A DNA stretch of 32,255 bases from Planctomycetota bacterium. GTDB lineage: Bacteria; Planctomycetota; Planctomycetia; Pirellulales; Pirellulaceae. A model generated the notes under the pieces. The model was not told where the DNA came from. It saw only the letters and a program-made list of their open reading frames with translations, and searched no databases. Below, one piece after another: positions 15,507 to 22,147 of the stretch. Position numbers and translations under genes: made by a program. How positions within the stretch are numbered: position 1 is the stretch's first letter; every line of letters starts with the position of its first letter. The stretch lies in NCBI GenBank assembly GCA_027619595.1, contig JAQCHP010000049.1:1-32255 (forward strand). Reading direction: 5' to 3'.

Positions 15507-16931
15507 CTATAAGGACGGCGATAGCGTAATGGCGTCGACGTCGAATTGGCCCGTGGCCCCAAACAGTCCTACCCTGAGAATCGCCTCGCGACAGGCCTCG
15601 GGGACCGGAAACGACTCCCGGACCGTCGACCAGGAATGCGTGCCTTGCCACGGACCTAGCCACTGTCGTCCCAATTCGCGTCGGTCCTGGTCGTAAAACG
15701 TAATCACAATCGCCGCCTGAAGATCGGGCGACACCCCCGAGACGACGCCCGTAACGCGAACTTTTGCCGCCAGATGTACTTGTTGGATCCGCCGACCGTC
15801 TAAGCCTAGGCCCTGCAGCAAATGTGCGGAACGGCCGGGATCGAGGTTCTCGAATCGAGCCAACCGGCGTCCCTCGGGCGCTTCCTCCGTCTCGACGGTC
15901 TCCACTTGTTGCTCGTAATACCATCCGGGAATCCCAGGTCGATTCTCTGTCGTTCGCTTGGTCGGGGCTGTCGTCTCTTGGTCCGGTTCCTGTAGCGGTA
16001 ACGGTTCGGGTGGGGCCGCCGGATCGGCAGTCGGTTGGATCAGCGAGGTCGTTTCAAAATTTCCATTGACCAAATTCACGGTGGAAGGATCGGCGGAAGC
16101 GGGCCGGCTTGCATCTGCCGTCCCGGTCATGGGCACAAACAGGGTGGGGAGGAGCGCCGTTCGCTCCAGTTTGCCGTTGATCTTTTCCAAGAGGTAAAGG
16201 ACTTGCTGGTACCGCTCTCCCACCGGGATCACCATCTTTCCTCCTTCGCGAAGTTGGTCCACCAATGGTTGAGGGATATCGTGTGGCGAACACGTGACAA
16301 TGATTTTATCAAAGGGTGCTTTTTCAGACCAACCTTGATATCCATCGCCAATCCGCACAAACACGTTCCTATAGTTTAATTGTTTGAGCGTATGCATCGC
16401 GCGTTGTCCCAGCGGTTCGACAATTTCGATGCTGTAAATTTCGTGCGCCAGTGGGCTCAAGATTGCGGCCTGATAGCCACTTCCGGTCCCTATTTCTAAC
16501 ACGCGATCTGTTGGTTGTGGATCGAGTTCTTGTGTCATCTGTGCCACAATGAGCGGTGACGAAATCGTTTGTTGAAATCCGATCGGCAATGCCATGTCAA
16601 AATAGGCTTGGTGACGCACGCCTGGAGGGACAAAACGATGCCGCGGCGTTGTTTGAACTGCCTGGAGTACACGCTCGTTGTAAACCAACCCACTTCGTCG
16701 CAATTCGTCGGCCAACTTGCGTCCGAGAATTTTATGCGTAGGTTCGTCCGCACAGGCGGTACGAGAAAACATTGTCACGGCACTTAGACACAGGACAGTT
16801 AGGCTCAAGGCCGTTGCTAACGACAGGCTCGCCACAATGCCAGGCCACACATCGACGCCACACACAAGCCGGAAGAGCCTATTTCGACCGCTCGCGTGCC
16901 TCGATTTCAAACGGGTTTTCCCAATAGCCAT
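15507..16931 (-). CDS. Exported protein-L-isoaspartate O-methyltransferase-like protein with extra C-terminal domain
   Basis: The protein has 474 residues, about twice a normal Pcm. Residues about 28-61 form a signal or anchor helix ending in SRTACADEP. The PCMT domain (about 66-270) follows: VPPGVRHQAYFDMALPIGFQQTIS and the SAM motif VLEIGTGSGYQAA (144-156), then IIVTCSPHDIP and GGKMVIPVGE. A Pro/Thr-rich linker (about 285-335) joins a C-terminal beta-rich domain (GWYYEQQVE, LQGLGLDGRRI, VDAITLSPSL) resembling carbohydrate-binding jelly rolls. Pcm normally repairs isoaspartyl residues in the cytoplasm; an exported form would need periplasmic SAM, so its activity and location are puzzling. 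It overlaps the upstream HEXXH gene by 53 bp. Confidence 0.82.
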   Translation of the reverse strand: MAIGKTRLKSRHASGRNRLFRLVCGVDVWPGIVASLSLATALSLTVLCLSAVTMFSRTACADEPTHKILGRKLADELRRSGLVYNERVLQAVQTTPRHRFVPPGVRHQAYFDMALPIGFQQTISSPLIVAQMTQELDPQPTDRVLEIGTGSGYQAAILSPLAHEIYSIEIVEPLGQRAMHTLKQLNYRNVFVRIGDGYQGWSEKAPFDKIIVTCSPHDIPQPLVDQLREGGKMVIPVGERYQQVLYLLEKINGKLERTALLPTLFVPMTGTADASRPASADPSTVNLVNGNFETTSLIQPTADPAAPPEPLPLQEPDQETTAPTKRTTENRPGIPGWYYEQQVETVETEEAPEGRRLARFENLDPGRSAHLLQGLGLDGRRIQQVHLAAKVRVTGVVSGVSPDLQAAIVITFYDQDRRELGRQWLGPWQGTHSWSTVRESFPVPEACREAILRVGLFGATGQFDVDAITLSPSL

Positions 16932-17262
16932 CGCGTTTTTTCACCGTGAGCCAAAACCAGTGGAAAAAATAAGCAGGGACGAACATGGGTCCCCACCTTT
17001 CATATTGTAGGACGTGAATCCATTCGTGCTGTCGTACATTGCGGAGATCGACTGGGGAACGAGCCAACACGACGTGTCCGAGCGTCACGGCCAGCGCACC
17101 TCGCGTGTGAGGCACACTTCGCAAGAGTGGGGAAAGGAGTCCGCCAGAGAATTCTAACATGCGACCGGTACGGCAGAAGGATCCGCCCGTTGCCAAACCG
17201 ATCAAACCGATCGCCAGACCCCATGCGGACCAGGGACTTGCCCAAATCACCACGACAATCAA
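16879..17262 (-). CDS. Small membrane protein with HEXXH motif, possible zinc metallopeptidase
   Basis: About 127 residues. One or two hydrophobic helices open the protein (IVVVIWASPWSAWGLAIGLIGL). Then comes RQHEWIHVLQYERWGPMFV, with HEXXH at residues 79-83 and a downstream NPFEIEARE that could supply the third ligand. The pattern HE-x-x-HV-x-Q is seen in several small zinc peptidase-like families. The start is uncertain: TTG 17262 begins five bases after the ABC gene's stop, but has only a poor ribosome site; the frame extends to 17349 inside that gene. It overlaps the PCMT-like gene by 53 bp, so the two are probably coupled. Peptidase activity is inferred only from the motif. Confidence 0.65.
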   Translation of the reverse strand: MIVVVIWASPWSAWGLAIGLIGLATGGSFCRTGRMLEFSGGLLSPLLRSVPHTRGALAVTLGHVVLARSPVDLRNVRQHEWIHVLQYERWGPMFVPAYFFHWFWLTVKKRDGYWENPFEIEARERSK

Positions 17263-17267
17263 CCGAA

Positions 17268-18212
17268 TTATTGACCAGATGTTTCGGATGATCGCATACC
17301 CTTGGTGAGAGCCATGAACGCGGCTTCCAGATTGAGCTCTTCTTCGCAAAACAATTTTATACCAAAACCAGCTTCGATCAATGCACGCGACAAATGACTG
17401 TATTCGGCGACGCCATCTTGAAGCTGTACCCGCAGATGGTCCCCCTCCTCTTTTACAGAAACCACGATTGGCTGCGTTTCCAGGAACTGTCTCGCATCCT
17501 GGGAACGGTTCACGACGGCGATCCGCAGAAGCACATGATTGCGTACCTGTTTCATTACTTCCGCCACGTCGGCGTTGACGTTCATCACCCCCCGGTCAAT
17601 GATGCCAATCTTGTTACAGACGTCTGCCAATTCCGGCAAGATGTGGCTCGATACGATGACGGTCTTGCCCATGGTGCCGAGTCGCTTAAGTAGGTTACGC
17701 ATATCGATCCGAGCGCGAGGATCGAGTCCGCTCAGAGGTTCATCCAGCAGGAGGACCTGTGGATCGTGCAACAGTACGCGGGCCAAGCCCAGTCGCTGCG
17801 TTTGTCCGCGAGAGAGCGTGGTGGCAAAAGCGTCTCGTTTAAAAGCAAGGTCGACGACGTTGAGCGTTTCTTCGCATACGGCGCGACGTCGCGGTCCGTT
17901 GATGCGATAGGCGGCCGCAAAAAACTCTAAGTATTCTATGACTTTCATGTCGTCATAGACACCAAAGAAATCGGGCATGTAGCCCACTAACCGCCGAACT
18001 TCTTGAGGGTGTGTGTAGACGGAATAGTTTCCCACATACGCTTCTCCCCAAGTTGGAGCCAAGAGCGTCGATAAGATCCGCATGGTGGTGGTTTTGCCGG
18101 CTCCATTCGGTCCGATAAACCCGAACAAGTCACCCCGGTCGAGTTTGAGCTCGATCGATTGGATCGCGAAAAGGTCGCCGTATTTCTTGGTGAGGTCTCG
18201 AGTTTCGATCAC
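17268..18212 (-). CDS. ABC transporter ATP-binding protein
   Basis: The protein has 314 residues from a GTG at 18210-18212, with AAGGAA about eight bases upstream; starting there gives the standard MIETRDLTKKYGD N terminus. A GTG 11 codons upstream lacks a ribosome site. Walker A is GPNGAGKT (34-41), the signature is LSRGQ (133-137), and Walker B is VLLLDEP (153-159), followed by a normal D-loop and SSHILPEL. The last 80 residues are the C-terminal extension of the NatA/CcmA-type exporters. No permease gene is beside it; the adjacent GldG-like protein has only two helices, so the partner permease is elsewhere or absent. Confidence 0.9.
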   Translation of the reverse strand: MIETRDLTKKYGDLFAIQSIELKLDRGDLFGFIGPNGAGKTTTMRILSTLLAPTWGEAYVGNYSVYTHPQEVRRLVGYMPDFFGVYDDMKVIEYLEFFAAAYRINGPRRRAVCEETLNVVDLAFKRDAFATTLSRGQTQRLGLARVLLHDPQVLLLDEPLSGLDPRARIDMRNLLKRLGTMGKTVIVSSHILPELADVCNKIGIIDRGVMNVNADVAEVMKQVRNHVLLRIAVVNRSQDARQFLETQPIVVSVKEEGDHLRVQLQDGVAEYSHLSRALIEAGFGIKLFCEEELNLEAAFMALTKGMRSSETSGQ

Positions 18213-18266
18213 TCTCGTATTTCCTTGCTCATAGCTGCGTGCCACCTGGTTGGAGCCGTAGGATGC

Positions 18267-20501
18267 CTATTCGTAGTTCAACGCACGTGCCCGCTGCGGG
18301 GTGGCTAATTTAACGGGTAGAACAATTCGGAAGAAGGTTGTACCGTCAATTCTTGGTGCCGCCGCGTTTCCGCCCGACATCGACCAACGAACGTGTGGCA
18401 CTTTTGTGCGCCCGAAAACAATGGCGCGACCCAAGTTTAAATGGTCACTGAGATCGAGTTTCGCCGTTTGTCGGTGGAGCAGGCTCGTGTAGGTGTAGCC
18501 CCCTGCTGCTCGATGAAACATCATCATACGCACAATCTCTGGCACAGTAGCGGATACGCGGTTCCAAGGTGTGGCGATATCACGTGCATCCCTTCCAGCT
18601 TCGGTGACGAACCGACGTTGCGTCAAGAGAGCTTGCAAGTCCCGCGGACTTCCCAACTTCTGGAACTCAAGTTTTTGCCCTGGCACCCACATACCTGAAA
18701 CCGGGTAGACCCAACGGCCGTGGCAAATCCACACTTCGTGGAGTTCGATGCCCCATTGGTTGACGACCGATCCATTGAGGAGGTTGTCGAAGTCTGCGGT
18801 CAAAACGTCTTCCTGAGGAGTTGTCCTCTTACCGGTCCATTGTCCATAGAAGGAATGGCTCGAGTTTGCGTGGAACGGGTAATCCATCAATCTCGCCGAA
18901 ATCCACGAACCCTCCGGTCGCGCGTGCAAACTCACGTCGTGTCGATACCGATCTCCCATCGCCAGTGGCTGTGGCGATTGATCCATGCCGCCGAACCCTT
19001 CACCCGATAGACCTTGCCAGCTGGCCACAACGTCGAACACTTCCGCATCCGGTTTCGAAGTTGGCGTTTCTAGGCCGATGGTAGTTTGTTCGCTCCGGGG
19101 GCTAAACGCGTTCATCCAACTCATGCCTCGCGTGACGCCAGTCTCTTGATCGATGTCCACAACGTGCACTTCGTTTACAGCCCAGGCCGTCCCCTTCCAA
19201 AGTTGGTTCAGCCAAACGGTCAGACTGCAGAAGCCTATGACAATCAAGGGAAAGGTAATCCAGGTCCACGTCGGTCGCTTGAGCCAATGGGTAACCAGAA
19301 GAAAATCTACCGGCCCCACAAAACCGACGTAGGCCAGTGCCAAGACGCCCGCCAGGAGGACCGGAACGATATGCACTGAATCGAATTGATCGAGTGCACT
19401 GCGCAATTGTCCCGTCAAATCGCGGTACCCCAAGTGAGATGCTTGACCGTGTCGGACACTGGCATCGCCTGTCTCCTCTTTTCCTAAACTCGTTTCGATG
19501 CACCGATTGATGAATTCCGCCGTGCCAGGCCAGCCTTGGATAGGTGGCCGATTCATATCCATTGCCAAAAAAGTAATCTGTCCTAGTCCGTACGGTGCTT
19601 GTACCCATATCGGACGCTGACTCCGACCAATGCCTTCCCAAACAACCACCTTCCCGCGCGGATTATCTAAGTTGCCGACGCGGACTCCCGTCCCCCCGAT
19701 CGCGATCGGGCCTTTCGCGCCAAAGTGGCCCTCCAAAGCGCTCAGCTTGGGTACCGATGCGACACCATTCCAATCTCCAGGGAGCAACCTTCGCCAGCCA
19801 GGATTCTGTTCGACTAGTGATGTGACCCCATCGGCGCCATACCAAATTAGTCGTCCACCCAGCTTGATCCACTGTTCGATGGCGGCCACTGCCCCGGGGG
19901 AAATCCGGGTCGCCGCCGATGCGTCGGTCGATAGGACGAGTACATCCAGCGAATCGTACCCGAGCCACTGTTCCGGGAGAGGTTGTCGTGTGGGGTCGAG
20001 GGGGCATAGCTCGATCCGTTCACTTGCTCGTCGGTCCGACAGTCGGAGTTGTTGCCGAAAGCCTGGGTCTGCACCGATTATCCCAATGGTGGGTTGGCTC
20101 GCGCGGATTCCTCGTGCCGTCCGATGATTGGGGTTGGACCAGACGACGCGTGATCCATTTTCAATGGCGAATTCAACCTGGACAGTCGAGTTCTGTCGGC
20201 CAAATCGCACGTATTGAACAAGCCACTGCGAACTTTCGCCCTGAATTTCTTGTGGGGCCGACGATGCGTAGTCGACGTGCATGTCATCCGAGTCGAGGAC
20301 ACGGACACGTAATTCGCCGCGTACGAGCGATTTTCCTGTTCGAACCTGGACATACATTGGAGTCCAGGCTCCTAACTTGATTTTTCCCTGCAGTCCCCAT
20401 TGAACGTCAGAAATTTCGAGTGTCGGCACTTCTGCCGCAGCAGACACGGATTGGCTGCCGCTTATTGCGACGAGAACGAGAGCAAGAATTTTGCGTAGCA
20501 C
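18267..20501 (-). CDS. Large GldG-like membrane protein with glutamine-amidotransferase-like domain
   Basis: The protein has 744 residues with a GTG start and GAAGGGAA upstream. A signal peptide (1-22) precedes beta-rich sequence. Residues about 136-335 resemble the class I glutamine-amidotransferase-like domain of GldG-type proteins: QWLGYDSLDVLVLS and IEQWIKLGGRLIWYG. Two transmembrane helices (about 379-402 and 413-431) flank the motif GPVDF (396-400), which is common in this protein type. A periplasmic C-terminal domain of 300 residues follows. No catalytic amidotransferase triad was recognised. Its gene starts one base inside the MazG-like stop (TAGTG) and sits 54 bp before the ABC ATPase, so all probably act together at the membrane. 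The role is unknown. Confidence 0.72.
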   Translation of the reverse strand: MLRKILALVLVAISGSQSVSAAAEVPTLEISDVQWGLQGKIKLGAWTPMYVQVRTGKSLVRGELRVRVLDSDDMHVDYASSAPQEIQGESSQWLVQYVRFGRQNSTVQVEFAIENGSRVVWSNPNHRTARGIRASQPTIGIIGADPGFRQQLRLSDRRASERIELCPLDPTRQPLPEQWLGYDSLDVLVLSTDASAATRISPGAVAAIEQWIKLGGRLIWYGADGVTSLVEQNPGWRRLLPGDWNGVASVPKLSALEGHFGAKGPIAIGGTGVRVGNLDNPRGKVVVWEGIGRSQRPIWVQAPYGLGQITFLAMDMNRPPIQGWPGTAEFINRCIETSLGKEETGDASVRHGQASHLGYRDLTGQLRSALDQFDSVHIVPVLLAGVLALAYVGFVGPVDFLLVTHWLKRPTWTWITFPLIVIGFCSLTVWLNQLWKGTAWAVNEVHVVDIDQETGVTRGMSWMNAFSPRSEQTTIGLETPTSKPDAEVFDVVASWQGLSGEGFGGMDQSPQPLAMGDRYRHDVSLHARPEGSWISARLMDYPFHANSSHSFYGQWTGKRTTPQEDVLTADFDNLLNGSVVNQWGIELHEVWICHGRWVYPVSGMWVPGQKLEFQKLGSPRDLQALLTQRRFVTEAGRDARDIATPWNRVSATVPEIVRMMMFHRAAGGYTYTSLLHRQTAKLDLSDHLNLGRAIVFGRTKVPHVRWSMSGGNAAAPRIDGTTFFRIVLPVKLATPQRARALNYE

Positions 20502-20818
20502 TACGGCTTCCCTTCATCAGGGCAACTGCAGACGAAGTGTCCGCACCCGGGACATCCGGATCCGTATTTTTTACGCAAAGCGTCCGAGAGATCGATACCG
20601 CGGATATTGGCGATGGTTGTCAGCCAAGCCAACACATCGGCGAATTCTCCCATCTGCTCGTCAATCGATCCTTCCCGCAGCGCTGCCGCCAGTTCTCCAA
20701 CTTCCTCCATCAACCACATAAAGGTGCCGTCGACTCCGCGGGCCAAGTCCTTTTCCAAATACATGTCCCGCATGGAATGCTGGAAATCTCGTAGGCACAG
20801 GGGTTCAAATTTTGCCAT
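20501..20818 (-). CDS. MazG-like nucleotide pyrophosphohydrolase with C-terminal Cys cluster
   Basis: The protein has 105 residues from ATG 20816-20818. The upstream frame to 20956 is possible, but its 46 extra residues look non-conserved and neither start has a strong ribosome site. The MazG-type metal motif is visible: EEVGEL with E38, E39 and E42, then EFADVLAWL with E58 and D61. The C terminus carries four cysteines, C89, C92, C97 and C99 (CPGCGHFVCSC), a possible zinc site. MazG-like enzymes hydrolyse NTPs or dNTPs to monophosphates; the substrate is unknown. It is the first gene of the leftward operon, and its stop overlaps the next GTG. Confidence 0.82.
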   Translation of the reverse strand: MAKFEPLCLRDFQHSMRDMYLEKDLARGVDGTFMWLMEEVGELAAALREGSIDEQMGEFADVLAWLTTIANIRGIDLSDALRKKYGSGCPGCGHFVCSCPDEGKP

Positions 20819-21006
20819 CAGCGGTGTGCTCGTTGCCTTACTTTCGAAATCAACTCCAAAGGCCAGGTTGCGCGTCGTGACGATCCTCGAGATACGGGAA
20901 ATACCGAAAAGAAAGCCAAGCGGACGCAGCGCGGTTCCCTTGGGTCGCCGGGCCATGGGCTCTATTATTGACGAAAAGTCATGAAGAGACAGGGTGGGAG
21001 GATCGG

Positions 21007-21360
21007 ATGGCCGAAGAAAATAACTTCACAACGGTGGCTCAAGTAGGGGACATTCCGGAAGGAGAAGGACGCGCCTTTGCGGTACGCGGCCGAATGGTTG
21101 CGGTTTTCTTGGACCAGGGAGCGTACCACGCGATCGACGACCTCTGCCCCCATATGGGGGCATCCCTAGCTGCCGGGGCACTCGTTGACGGCGACGTTTT
21201 GTGCCCGTGGCACGCTTGGCGATTCCGGATCTGTGACGGAACCTGGTGCGACAACCCGAAGATCCATATCGATCGGTTCGAAGTGCGCGTGAAAGACAAT
21301 CATATCCAGGTCTGCGTGCCGTTGCCTTCCGACGTCCTACCCACCACCAAGCCCAACTAG
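21007..21360 (+). CDS. Rieske [2Fe-2S] ferredoxin-like protein
   Basis: The protein has 117 residues from ATG 21007, with GGAGG five bases upstream (a TTG at 20968 is rejected). The two cluster-binding motifs are complete: C-P-H-M-G (C47, H49) and C-P-W-H (C66, H69). The rest is a compact NirD-like small Rieske fold, with no transmembrane helix or signal, so a soluble cytoplasmic electron carrier or reductase subunit. No dioxygenase or nitrite reductase partner is nearby. It is divergent from the MazG-like operon and ends with a TAG that shares bases with the stop of the opposite gene. Confidence 0.93.
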   Translation: MAEENNFTTVAQVGDIPEGEGRAFAVRGRMVAVFLDQGAYHAIDDLCPHMGASLAAGALVDGDVLCPWHAWRFRICDGTWCDNPKIHIDRFEVRVKDNHIQVCVPLPSDVLPTTKPN

Positions 21361-22145
21361 GCGCGGCGGCGACGCAACGCCAACCAAGCGGTGAATCCTA
21401 GACCCAACAGACTCGATCCCACAGGTTCGGGAACGGCTGAGGTAGGCGCGACATCCGCTTGCGTCCAGCAGTTAAAGATCACCGCAAGATCGGCACCGTC
21501 GACATTGCCGTCCCCCGTGAAATCGGCGGGGTTCGCGCCGACGTTATTCCCCCAGCTGTTAAAGACGGCCGCCGCGTCAGCTCCGTCGGTAACGTTGTCT
21601 CCGGTGAGGTCCGCTCCACACTCCTTACCGATATACGTGTACCCGTCGTTATTGTTGAAAATCGAAATACTGATCGGTGCGCTAACGGTAATCCTACCGG
21701 CGGCCCGCAATGCGTTGAGGGTTGCCACGCGATCACCCGCGACGGGGTTGGCCCAGCGAAACGCCCAATCCAGCCCCAACCCTGATGTATTGGCGTCGAA
21801 TCGAAGGTCCAGCACACTCGTATCGAGAATATTCAAGGTGTTTCCGTTGAGCGTCAATCCGGCTTCGGAACCGATCGCCTGAGTCACGGTAACTTGCGAT
21901 CCGGTACGCATCTCGAGAAACGTATCCACAATATCGTTGCTGCCGGTGAGATTGAGTGAGCTACGTTCCACGGAAAGGTTGTTCACGCGAATGGCGCCGT
22001 CGTCAAGTACCTGTCCGGCATTATTGAACCGTCCCACAAACAAGGTGTTGGCGGTCAGCGAGTGGCCATTCAGGTCTAACGTGGCCGCACTGGTCCCTGT
22101 GCCTCGGATGTCAACATCGCCCGTCAAGTTGAGCGCTCCGCCCAC
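21357..22145 (-). CDS. C-terminal part of repeat surface protein: dockerin-like module and PEP-CTERM-like tail
   Basis: This is a 262-residue frame opened after a one-base frameshift in the repeat gene upstream; the GTG at 22145 is only the first start codon in the new frame. Residues 1-110 continue the repeat pattern in diverged form (DIRGTGTSAATLDLNGHSL, VGRFNNAGQVLDDGA). Residues about 177-228 form a dockerin-like double calcium motif: DLTGDNVTDGAD and DFTGDGNVDGAD, each followed by a hydrophobic FNSW or FNCW. The tail is a PEP-CTERM-like sorting signal: VPEP at 238-241, a hydrophobic stretch SSLLGLGFTAWLAL, then RRRR. The protein would be secreted and attached or processed at the envelope. 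Read with the upstream part it is one gene. Confidence 0.8.
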   Translation of the reverse strand: MGGALNLTGDVDIRGTGTSAATLDLNGHSLTANTLFVGRFNNAGQVLDDGAIRVNNLSVERSSLNLTGSNDIVDTFLEMRTGSQVTVTQAIGSEAGLTLNGNTLNILDTSVLDLRFDANTSGLGLDWAFRWANPVAGDRVATLNALRAAGRITVSAPISISIFNNNDGYTYIGKECGADLTGDNVTDGADAAAVFNSWGNNVGANPADFTGDGNVDGADLAVIFNCWTQADVAPTSAVPEPVGSSLLGLGFTAWLALRRRRA

Positions 22146-22147
22146 GT

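Noticed and set aside
15472-15924. Minus-strand Arg/Gly-rich frame of 150 residues
   Set aside because: It is a shadow of the PCMT-like gene's C-terminal coding region.
19102-19641. Minus-strand frame of 179 residues
   Set aside because: It is a shifted reading inside the GldG-like gene, without start signal or family pattern.
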